Below, piece by piece: positions 14,973 to 21,661 of a stretch of 36,715 bases of DNA. Under the pieces are notes generated by a model. It had not been told where the DNA came from, did not search any database, and worked only from the letters and a program-made list of their open reading frames with translations. The stretch spans positions 1 through 36,715 of the forward strand of contig JABWAU010000042.1 of assembly GCA_013360875.1 (NCBI GenBank). Reading direction: 5' to 3'. This stretch comes from Anaerolineales bacterium (GTDB lineage Bacteria > Chloroflexota > Anaerolineae > Anaerolineales > Villigracilaceae). Both the position numbers and the translations under genes were made by a program. Positions within the stretch are counted from its first letter, which is position 1; each line of letters begins with the position of its first letter.

Positions 14973-16237
14973 AGCGCCTTCTTGACCGCCTCCAAAGTCG
15001 GTTCAATGACGGGAGCCTCGATCACCGCCTGCATCGCGGCACGGATGTCCTTCAGACCGCTGCCCGTATTCAACACCAGGATGGGATCATCGCTTCCGAC
15101 CACGCCGGAGCCTGCTCCCTTGACCAGACCGGCATACGCGGCCGCCCCGGCCGGTTCCGCAAAGATCCCCACCCTGCCCAATTCCGCGATCGCCTTGAGT
15201 ATCTCCTCGTCTGTTACGGTGATATACGCGCCGCCCGTCTCCTTCGCCGCGCGGACGGCTCGCACGCCGTCACGCGGCAGGTCAACCGAGATCGAATCGG
15301 CAATCGTCTTTGCAGAGACGGGCGCGATCGTTTCCGTGTTCCCGCGGAAGGCGTTCGCGATCGCGGCGGAACCCTCCGCCTGCACGCCGAAGATGCGCGG
15401 GAGGCGGGAGATCCACCCGAGTTGGAGCAGGTCCTTGAAACCCTTGTGGAGGCCGGAGATGATATTGCCGTCGCCCACCGAGACGAGGATCGTCAGCGGC
15501 GTGTGGTCGGTTTCCTCGCCGATCCGTTTGTGCATATCGCGATGAACGCCCTGCCACCACTCCCAAATCTCGAAGGCAGCGGTCTTCTTCCCCTCCGTCG
15601 TGAAGGGATTGTAGCCCGTGTTGCGGCAATACCAGCCGAACTCCTCCGCGCATTTGATCGTGAGATCGAACGCGTCATCGTACGTGCCATCCACCAGGAT
15701 GACCTTCGCGCCGAAGATGAGCAGTTGCGCCACCTTCGCCTGCGGCGCGGACTTCGGGGCGAAGATCACAGCTTTTTGTCCCACCGCGGCAGACATCCCC
15801 GCGAGCGCCGCGCCGGCGTTCCCGGTCGAAGCGGTGACAACGACCTCCGCGCCGATCTCCCCCGCGCGCGCCACCACAATTGCGGAGGCGCGGTCTTTGA
15901 AGGAGGCGGTCGGGTTCCTCGATTCGTCCTTCAGCCACAAATTCCGCAAATCCATTTTTTCGGCGAGAGAGGTTAATTCGAATACCGGGGTCCCGCCCGC
16001 GGCGTGGAGCGGAGTCGCCTCTCCGCCCGGCATCTTCACCGGCAACAGCGGCGCATATCGCCAGAGGGACGGGTCATGCCGGGAAAGGATGTCATCCGGT
16101 TTGTATTTGTTCTTGATGGCGTCATAATCGAGCAATACGTCCAGATTCCCGCCGTCTTTCGGGCAGGTGTAGGTGATTTCGTCGGGAGCGTATTCTGTCC
16201 CGCACAATGAACAGCGATAGCCGATGAATTTGCCCAT
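14969..16237 (-). CDS. thrC: Threonine synthase, PLP-dependent
   Basis: 422 residues. The N-terminus has a zinc-ribbon-like CSLCG...CPKDGG segment (residues 9-30), common in archaeal and Chloroflexota threonine synthases. The PLP lysine lies in NPTASFKDRAS (Lys near residue 115), and the phosphate loop is TASTGNAGAALAG. The enzyme converts O-phosphohomoserine to threonine. Related fold-type II enzymes (threonine dehydratase, cysteate synthase) are alternatives, but the zinc ribbon and length favour ThrC. AAGGA precedes the ATG. Its own promoter sits in the gap after the molybdenum-hydroxylase terminator. Confidence 0.85.
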   Translation of the reverse strand: MGKFIGYRCSLCGTEYAPDEITYTCPKDGGNLDVLLDYDAIKNKYKPDDILSRHDPSLWRYAPLLPVKMPGGEATPLHAAGGTPVFELTSLAEKMDLRNLWLKDESRNPTASFKDRASAIVVARAGEIGAEVVVTASTGNAGAALAGMSAAVGQKAVIFAPKSAPQAKVAQLLIFGAKVILVDGTYDDAFDLTIKCAEEFGWYCRNTGYNPFTTEGKKTAAFEIWEWWQGVHRDMHKRIGEETDHTPLTILVSVGDGNIISGLHKGFKDLLQLGWISRLPRIFGVQAEGSAAIANAFRGNTETIAPVSAKTIADSISVDLPRDGVRAVRAAKETGGAYITVTDEEILKAIAELGRVGIFAEPAGAAAYAGLVKGAGSGVVGSDDPILVLNTGSGLKDIRAAMQAVIEAPVIEPTLEAVKKAL

Positions 16238-16259
16238 GTTTTATCCTTTTGTTCCCCCA

Positions 16260-16287
16260 ATTGTACCCTGATGGCAGGTTTAACCAA
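16260..16287 (-). promoter_or_regulatory. thrC promoter
   Basis: Minus-strand TTGGTT (16282-16287) and TACAAT (16260-16265) with a 16-base spacer, 23 bases before the thrC ATG. The -35 box directly abuts the terminator T-run. Confidence 0.5.
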
Positions 16288-16320
16288 AAAGGACTCTCAG
16301 GCTTGAAACCTTGAGAGTCC
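16286..16320 (-). terminator. Rho-independent terminator of the molybdenum-hydroxylase unit
   Basis: On the minus strand GGACTCTCAAGG pairs with CCTGAGAGTCC around a short loop and is followed at once by TTTTT (16286-16290). It lies 20 bases after the stop of the xanthine-dehydrogenase-type gene. Confidence 0.85.
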
Positions 16321-16340
16321 CATTATCCACTTTCCACTTT

Positions 16341-19322
16341 CTACTTCCCCTCCCTCTCCCAAATCTCCCGCGCAATGGACTCCTGATCCACAGGCAACTT
16401 ATCCACCCTCACCCCCACCGCGTTATAAATCGCGTTTGTAATCGCGGGCGTGGTTGGGATACTGCATATCTCGCCGACTCCCTTCGCGCCGTAGGGACCC
16501 GCCTCCACAGGATGCTCGACAATGATCGAAGTAATTTCAGGCGTGAGCATAATGCCAGGGACGCGGTATCTTGCCAATCGGTCAGTGACCACATACCCAT
16601 CTTCAACAATAAATTCCTCGGTGAGCGCGTTGCCAAGTCCCATCATCACGCCGCCTTCGACCTGCCCCTGCAAGCCAAGCGGGTTGACCGCCATACCCAC
16701 GTCGTTGGCAGAGATAACTCTCAGCACGCGCACTTCGCCCGTCAGTTTGTTGACCTCCACTTCTGCGGCTTGAACGCCAAACGAGAAGGCGAAGTGCATG
16801 TCTCCGCCTGTGCCGAGTGGCTGGGTCTTCGGCGCTTCGTATTCATAGCGGACGCGCGGCTGCTGACCCGAAGCCGTCATTTCTTTGTAAATTTCCGCAT
16901 AGGTCAATGAATGTCCGTTGACGTGGACAATCCCATTCTCGAAACGGATCTGTTCCGGGCGCACGTCGAATTTCTCAGCCATCATGGCGGTGATTTCATC
17001 GCGTAGAGTCTTTGCCGCATAACGGGAGGCATTGCCGGTGACAAACGTTTGACGCGAGGCGGTCGTGGGACCACCGTTTGGCGCCAGGTCCGTGTCCATG
17101 ACCAAAACTTTCACTTGCTCCGGCGGCACTGCCATTTCCTCCGCCACTACCAGCCGCATCACCGTGACCAGCCCCTGCCCCATCTCGGCGGAGGAACTGC
17201 GCACTTGAAACGTACCGTCAGGGTAGAGTTCCACATCGGCGCCTGCCTTATCGGGCGCGCCGCCACCGAGTCCCGTGTTCTTGTACGCCGCGGCAAAGCC
17301 CCAAGCACGGACAAGATGCGAATCTTTTCCACCGTGAAGAATCGAAGAGCGCGAAGATACCTTTTTCTCTTCGTCTTCTCCCAAAGGAGACTTCGCGTCC
17401 TTCGCGCCTTCGCGGTGAGAATCGGATTCAGGAACAGAAACAGTTATCGGCTTGAAAGGATGCGGGTTGTGTTTCCGCATCTCAGCATCCACCCGGTCAA
17501 TGCATTCCATCAATCCCACCGACTCACGCAAGACCTGTCCTGTGTTTGTGACGCTCCCCACGTGCAGCGCGTTCATACGCCGCAGTTCCACCGGCTCGAT
17601 GCCCAACTTTTCTGCCAGCATATCCATCATGGATTCGACCGCAAACGCCGATTGCGTCACGCCGAAGCCGCGGAACGCGCCCGCCGGCGGATTGTTGGTA
17701 TACATGGCATAACAATCGGCGCGCACATGCGGGATGTCGTACGGACCCGCCGAGTGCGTGGTAGCGCGGGTCATCACCTTCTCGCCGAGCGACGCATAGG
17801 CGCCCGTGTCGCCATACAACTCCGTTTCGCACGCGACCAGCCGCCCGTCCTTCTTCGCGCCGATCTTGACTCGGATCTGCGTGGCATGCCGCTTCGGATG
17901 CACGAGCAGACTTTCGTGACGATCAAAGAGCAACTTCACAGGTCGCCCCGTCGCGTGCGCCAGCATTGCCACGTGAATCTGTCCCATCACGTCTTCCTTG
18001 CCGCCGAATCCGCCTCCCATCAACTGCCCCACAATACGCACCCGCGACTCATCCCAGCCCATGGCGCGCGCCACCTGTGTCCGATCCTGATAGGGAATCT
18101 GCGAACCGCAATAGATTTCCATCCTCCCGTCCGCCAGCGGCACACCGATACTGCACTCAGGTTCGATGAACGCGTGGTCGTACATCGGCGTGTGGAACGT
18201 ATGCTCTAAAATCACATCCGACTCCGCAAACCCCTTCTCCATATCACCTTTTCGGACTTTGATGTGCTTGAGCAGATTTCCCTTTTCGTGAATTTGCGGG
18301 ACCCCCTCCGAACGTGCCTGCACGGGATTCGTGATGACCGGCTGGAGGTCGAACTCCGCTTCGATCAACGCCGACGCCTGCTCGGCGATCTCAAGCGTTT
18401 CCGCCGCTATGACCGCGATCGCATCCCCCACATATCTGACGCGTTCTCCTACACCCACCATTACGGGCCAGTCGTAGATGACCAGTCCGTGAGTCTTTTC
18501 GCCAGGTATGTCCTCGGCGGTCAACACGGCAGCCACGCCGGGCAGCGCTTTCGCCTTCGAAACATCGAGTCTTCTCAGGAAGCCATGTGGAATCATCGCC
18601 CGCCGCACTTTGGCGTGTAACATGCCATCGAACACAAGATCGTCGGTGAAGATTGCCCTTCCAGTGACCTTATCCACGCCATCGTGACGTATGTGTGTAC
18701 GACCAACGGCTTTATGTTCATGAATCGAATCGGGAACATGAGTCGGCTTCCTGACAGGCTCACCCGTCCGCAATGACTCAGCCGCGGCGAGGATGGCGTT
18801 TTCGATGGTCGGATACCCCGCGCAGCGGCAGAGCGTATCCTTCAACGCAAAACGGATATCATCCCGCGTCGGATTCGGATTCCGCTCGAGCAGCGCGTAC
18901 GCCGTCATGATCTGCCCGGGGATGCAGAACCCGCACTGGACGGCACCATGTTCCACGAACGCTTCCTGTAAGGGATGAAGAGTCTTTGGACCGCGAAGCC
19001 CGCCAAGGTCGCGAAGATTCTTTCCTCTTTCCTCTTTTGAATCCTTGGTGTTCTTCGCGTGCTTAGCGGTAAACTCCCCCGCCAACCCTTCAATAGTGAC
19101 CACGGTCTTCCCATCCGCGCGCTCGGCAGGATAAATACACGAGACCACCGGCTCGCCATCCACGAGGACGGTACACGCGCCGCACTCGGCTTCGTCACAG
19201 CCGATCTTTGTCCCTGTGAGACGCAGGCGATAACGGAGCAGATCCGACAGCGTTTCGTTCGCCCTGGCTTCGAGGGTGTGTTGTAGTCCATTGACAGTAA
19301 GAGAAATCTGGTTGCTCGTCAT
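16341..19322 (-). CDS. Xanthine-dehydrogenase-type molybdenum hydroxylase, fused 2Fe-2S and molybdopterin chain
   Basis: 993 residues. Residues 1-185 are the two iron-sulfur domains: C42, C47, C50, C62 (plant-type) and C130, C133, C165, C167. Residues ~205-990 are the molybdopterin chain: GGGFGGKE and AFRGFG carry equivalents of the Glu and Arg that position purines in xanthine dehydrogenase, and GAKGVGEI holds the catalytic Glu. It hydroxylates a heterocycle and passes electrons via FeS to the FAD subunit at 20516-21439. With two purine/nucleoside-type importers next door, xanthine or hypoxanthine oxidation is likely; other N-heterocycles are possible. Two stretches are repeat-encoded inserts: residues ~84-114 between the FeS domains, and a Lys/Glu/Ser-rich run in the molybdopterin chain. 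No independent promoter seen; NUDIX lies 33 bases upstream. Confidence 0.88.
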   Translation of the reverse strand: MTSNQISLTVNGLQHTLEARANETLSDLLRYRLRLTGTKIGCDEAECGACTVLVDGEPVVSCIYPAERADGKTVVTIEGLAGEFTAKHAKNTKDSKEERGKNLRDLGGLRGPKTLHPLQEAFVEHGAVQCGFCIPGQIMTAYALLERNPNPTRDDIRFALKDTLCRCAGYPTIENAILAAAESLRTGEPVRKPTHVPDSIHEHKAVGRTHIRHDGVDKVTGRAIFTDDLVFDGMLHAKVRRAMIPHGFLRRLDVSKAKALPGVAAVLTAEDIPGEKTHGLVIYDWPVMVGVGERVRYVGDAIAVIAAETLEIAEQASALIEAEFDLQPVITNPVQARSEGVPQIHEKGNLLKHIKVRKGDMEKGFAESDVILEHTFHTPMYDHAFIEPECSIGVPLADGRMEIYCGSQIPYQDRTQVARAMGWDESRVRIVGQLMGGGFGGKEDVMGQIHVAMLAHATGRPVKLLFDRHESLLVHPKRHATQIRVKIGAKKDGRLVACETELYGDTGAYASLGEKVMTRATTHSAGPYDIPHVRADCYAMYTNNPPAGAFRGFGVTQSAFAVESMMDMLAEKLGIEPVELRRMNALHVGSVTNTGQVLRESVGLMECIDRVDAEMRKHNPHPFKPITVSVPESDSHREGAKDAKSPLGEDEEKKVSSRSSILHGGKDSHLVRAWGFAAAYKNTGLGGGAPDKAGADVELYPDGTFQVRSSSAEMGQGLVTVMRLVVAEEMAVPPEQVKVLVMDTDLAPNGGPTTASRQTFVTGNASRYAAKTLRDEITAMMAEKFDVRPEQIRFENGIVHVNGHSLTYAEIYKEMTASGQQPRVRYEYEAPKTQPLGTGGDMHFAFSFGVQAAEVEVNKLTGEVRVLRVISANDVGMAVNPLGLQGQVEGGVMMGLGNALTEEFIVEDGYVVTDRLARYRVPGIMLTPEITSIIVEHPVEAGPYGAKGVGEICSIPTTPAITNAIYNAVGVRVDKLPVDQESIAREIWEREGK
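17326..17421. repeat. In-frame palindromic insert in the molybdopterin domain
   Basis: The ends TTTCCACCGTGAAGA and CTTCGCGGTGAGAA are inverted repeats, with CGAAGAGCGCGAAGA and CTTCGCGTCCTTCGCGCC inside. It encodes a charged SHREGAKDAKS-to-SSILHGGKDS segment that interrupts otherwise conserved sequence. Confidence 0.7.
18985..19073. repeat. In-frame palindromic insert between the iron-sulfur domains
   Basis: TTTGGACCGCGAAGCCCGCC at one end and TTCTTCGCGTGCTTAGCGGTAAA-like sequence at the other are imperfect inverted repeats. The encoded FTAKHAKNTKDSKEERGKN run matches the type of in-frame repeat (HAKNTK...) dispersed in other bacterial genomes. Same family as 17326-17421. Confidence 0.7.
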
Positions 19323-19355
19323 GATATAAAATCCTTCTCTACATGATATTTGTGC

Positions 19356-19766
19356 TCAAATGCACTGGAACGCTTTGTCTACGACGGTTTTGGGGTGATA
19401 CTTCACATCAACAAGTTCTTTCGCCGAGAACCAACGCGGTATTTTTTCTCCATAAGGATGATTGGCTTCAGAATTTAATTGTCCATCAATGACGTGCCCG
19501 CGATATGTAATTGTGATGCTGTGCCACGGTCTCTCTGGCAAAATGACTTCACTAACATCAAGTAGTCCAGTGATATCAGCTTTGATACCCGTTTCCTCAA
19601 ACAATTCTCGGACAGCAGTGTCTTGTACACTTTCACCAAATTTAATCCTTCCGCCTGGAATGTTCCATTGAACGACTCCGTCATCCGTCTCAAAATGAGG
19701 AACCAACAGAATTTTGTTGTCTTGAATGACAGCCAAACATGCTCTAATTCGTATTTGGTCGTTCAT
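19356..19766 (-). CDS. NUDIX hydrolase
   Basis: 136 residues. The complete Nudix box is visible: GGRIKFGESVQDTAVRELFE followed by ETGI (residues ~38-60), with all catalytic Glu residues. The family cleaves nucleoside diphosphates linked to another moiety; an MTH1/ADP-ribose-like substrate cannot be decided. Its ATG overlaps the stop of the degenerate FAD-subunit fragment (ATGA at 19763-19766), showing it was once translationally coupled to a FAD-subunit gene. Base composition is clearly more AT-rich than the neighbouring genes, suggesting recent transfer. Confidence 0.88.
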   Translation of the reverse strand: MNDQIRIRACLAVIQDNKILLVPHFETDDGVVQWNIPGGRIKFGESVQDTAVRELFEETGIKADITGLLDVSEVILPERPWHSITITYRGHVIDGQLNSEANHPYGEKIPRWFSAKELVDVKYHPKTVVDKAFQCI

Positions 19767-19866
19767 TTTCGTTCACTTTTTGTTGCCGTTCCTTCCCATA
19801 GCGACTCGAGCATATCCTTGAACAACGTCGCCGCCAGATGCTGACGATGGTCCGCGCTGGCGCGGC
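19763..19866 (-). pseudogene. Duplicated 3' fragment of the FAD-subunit gene
   Basis: Translated on the minus strand this reads RRASADHRQHLAATLFKDML followed by ESLWEG and a short tail to a TGA at 19763. The intact FAD subunit ends RRASADYRQHLVVTLFKETF followed by KSAWERA. The nucleotide match (CTTGAACAACGTC-CC-CCAGATGCTGACG on the plus strand at 19814 and 20550) is strong. No start or upstream part remains; similarity begins directly at the stop of the PIN gene. Confidence 0.85.
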
Positions 19867-19871
19867 GGGAT

Positions 19872-20258
19872 TTACCAAACCACTTCAACATCATATTTCC
19901 GAATATCGGCATCCACAGATAACAACGGCATTGCCTCGATTTGACTTTGCGCGATCAGCAATCTGTCGAATGGGTCGGTGTGGTGCATGGGCAATTTATA
20001 AACCTGTGTGGCATGAGGAATTTGCACAGGCAATGCCTGGAAATTATGTAGACTCATGCGGCTGGTAACATAATGCGCGGGGTCTTCCGGTAAAGTCAGA
20101 CGTCCGCGCGCGGTTTTGATGGTTATTTCCCACGCACTTGCAGCGCTCAGGAAGATCTCGTTATTGCCGTCCGATATGATTTCCTTTGCAATGGTGGACA
20201 GTTGCGGGTCGTCCATGTTCCACCAAAGGAAAGTGAGCGTATCGAGCAGGTATTTCAT
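19872..20258 (-). CDS. PIN-domain toxin (VapC-like, type II)
   Basis: 128 residues. Begins MKYLLDTLTFLWWNMDD, the PIN N-terminal strand with the first acidic residue Asp6 (Leu replaces the usual His two positions later). Also has SAASAWEITIK and HHTDPFDRLLIAQSQ with further acidic residues. Such toxins are Mg-dependent ribonucleases that cut tRNA or rRNA. Start overlaps the antitoxin stop by four bases. The stop abuts the duplicated FAD-gene fragment. Confidence 0.88.
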   Translation of the reverse strand: MKYLLDTLTFLWWNMDDPQLSTIAKEIISDGNNEIFLSAASAWEITIKTARGRLTLPEDPAHYVTSRMSLHNFQALPVQIPHATQVYKLPMHHTDPFDRLLIAQSQIEAMPLLSVDADIRKYDVEVVW

Positions 20259-20473
20259 ACCGCAAATTCCTCGAGCGGCGCGTCGAAATCGGGCATGATA
20301 ATTACCTTGCCTTTATCAATACCGGGTGTGCGCGTAGAAACTTGTGCGGTCACAGGCAAAATCCGCGCTACGGGTTTGCCTGCTTTTGCGATAACCACTT
20401 CTTCGCCTTTCATAACGCGCTCAAGTAGTTTGGAAAAGTGGGTTTTCGCTTCATGGATATTGAATACAGCCAT
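20255..20473 (-). CDS. Phd/YefM-family antitoxin
   Basis: 72 residues. N-terminal MAVFNIHEAKTHFSKLLERV is the Phd/YefM DNA-binding fold; GEEVVIAKAGKPVARILPV is its conserved second half. The acidic C-terminus (PDFDAPLEEFAV) should wrap the PIN toxin. GGAGGTG precedes the ATG. Own promoter upstream, likely self-repressed as in other family members. Confidence 0.9.
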   Translation of the reverse strand: MAVFNIHEAKTHFSKLLERVMKGEEVVIAKAGKPVARILPVTAQVSTRTPGIDKGKVIIMPDFDAPLEEFAV

Positions 20474-20490
20474 CTTACACCTCCACGGGC

Positions 20491-20519
20491 ATTGTAGACT
20501 AACCAGTGGACTAAGTCAA
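20491..20519 (-). promoter_or_regulatory. Toxin-antitoxin promoter
   Basis: Minus-strand TTGACT (20514-20519) and TACAAT (20491-20496) are separated by exactly 17 bases. The -35 box overlaps the FAD-gene stop codon. The spacer holds GACTAACCAGTGGACTAAGTC-type partial symmetry (GACTAA / CTAAGTC), a possible Phd operator. Confidence 0.65.
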
Positions 20520-21439
20520 GCCCTCTCCCACGCAGACTTAAACGTTTCCTTGAACAACGTCACCACCAGATGCTGACGGTAATCTGCGCTTGCCCGCCTC
20601 GCACTCGTGCGGAATTTCGCCTCGGCGAGCAGGGCTTTCAGCGCAGATTCGAATGTCTCCTCGTCAAGGGATTTGCCGCGCAAAACATCCTCGGCTTGCG
20701 CCGCGCGGAAGGGAGTCCCGCCGCCGGGACCGATGGCGATGCGGATATCCTTGATCGCGTCCTTTTCGCGTTCAAGCCAGACTGCGCAATTCAGGATGGG
20801 AAGCGCCACGCCCTGCGGGCGCATGATGCGTTTGAAACACGAGGAGACCCTAAAGGTCTCAGAGACCTTTAGGGACTTACAAATTGGAATATAGAAGCCA
20901 ACAATCAATTCCTCTCCGTGCTTGAGGGAGGATTTGCCGGGACCGAGGAATAATTCTCTGAAGGGTATTCGCCTGGTCTCGGTACGCCGCTCCGCGGCTA
21001 CTCGACCAGCGTCTGGAACAGAAGCAATTTCTGCTTGTGCATCAAGAGCAAGCAAAGCAATCGTCCCGTCGGCGGCGGGAAGGGCGTGAGCGACGTTGCC
21101 TCCGAGGGTGGCTACGTTGCGGACTTGCGGTCCCGCGATCAAATTACAGGCTTCGACCAATGCCTGGGCATGCGCGACAGTCAGCGGGTCCAGCGCGATG
21201 CGATTGACCGGGACGGAGGCGCCAATAAAGAGTTCGTCCCCAATCGTCTCGAGACGAGTCATCTCCGCAACAGAGGTCACGTCAATCAACGTTTGGACGG
21301 GTGAATGTCTGCCTTGTTCGAGGTCGAGCAACAAATCGGTTCCCCCTGCAATCGGTGCAAGCGGACGCGGCGCGTTTGCGAACGCGTCCATTGCCTCGGA
21401 TAGATTTTTGGGTCGAATGTAATTCTGCCAAAGGTTCAT
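20516..21439 (-). CDS. FAD-binding subunit of the molybdenum hydroxylase (XdhB/CoxM-like)
   Basis: 307 residues from MNLWQNYIRPKN. An upstream extension of 28 codons exists, but AGAGGA precedes this ATG and the family begins here. FAD-binding motifs of the CO-dehydrogenase flavoprotein family are clear: PIAGGTDLLLD (~residue 30) and ATLGGNVAHALPAADG (~residue 110). It passes electrons from the FeS/Mo chain to an acceptor. Two segments are repeat-encoded: DAGRVAAERRTETRR (~residue 140) and KSLKVSETFRVSS (~residue 188). Both fall where relatives normally run straight through. Separated from its partner gene by the toxin-antitoxin cassette, its own duplicated 3' fragment and the NUDIX gene. Confidence 0.88.
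   Translation of the reverse strand: MNLWQNYIRPKNLSEAMDAFANAPRPLAPIAGGTDLLLDLEQGRHSPVQTLIDVTSVAEMTRLETIGDELFIGASVPVNRIALDPLTVAHAQALVEACNLIAGPQVRNVATLGGNVAHALPAADGTIALLALDAQAEIASVPDAGRVAAERRTETRRIPFRELFLGPGKSSLKHGEELIVGFYIPICKSLKVSETFRVSSCFKRIMRPQGVALPILNCAVWLEREKDAIKDIRIAIGPGGGTPFRAAQAEDVLRGKSLDEETFESALKALLAEAKFRTSARRASADYRQHLVVTLFKETFKSAWERA
20848..20874. repeat. In-frame perfect hairpin with AGGTCT core in the FAD gene
   Basis: CCCTAAAGGTCT (20848-20859), loop CAG, AGACCTTTAGGG (20863-20874): 12 perfect pairs. The core AGGTCT-nnn-AGACCT is shared with the hairpin at 23244-23274. Confidence 0.75.
20973..21009. repeat. In-frame GGTCGAGTAGCC-type palindrome in the FAD gene
   Basis: CTGGTC (20973-20978) pairs with GACCAG (21004-21009), and GCCGC with GCGGC inside. 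The full unit is the TGGTCGAGTAGCCGCGGAGC-type palindrome dispersed in many bacterial genomes. Confidence 0.65.
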
Positions 21440-21544
21440 TGGTGGTGTCCTCTCAACAAGACGGCGGCACTTTTCGATGGACTTGCGCCCAACGCCGTTG
21501 ATGCAACTTACATCAGCGACCACCGAACCGATGGATATTCACTC

Positions 21545-21656
21545 GTCATTGCGATCCCGAAGGGCGAAGCAATCTTCTGCAAAGAGGAGAACGCTTCGCT
21601 CGGTCTCGATACGAACGAGAAGAACACTCGCTCTACTCGACCATCGCTCGCAATGA
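21545..21656. repeat. Composite nested palindrome between transporter and FAD gene
   Basis: The 222-base gap 21440-21661 has no gene. Outer arms TCATTGCGA (21546-21554) and TCGCAATGA (21648-21656) enclose GGTCTCGATACG (21602-21613) and CTACTCGACC (21633-21642), so one dispersed palindrome seems nested in another. No convincing promoter for the FAD gene was found here. Confidence 0.6.
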
Positions 21657-21661
21657 TGTTT

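Noticed and set aside
17049-18209. 386-codon plus-strand open frame
   Set aside because: Fully antisense to the molybdopterin domain, whose motifs are intact; Arg/His-rich shadow composition.
19872-20473. Novel toxin-antitoxin type
   Set aside because: Ordinary Phd/PIN pair with usual motifs and overlap; only its placement is unusual.
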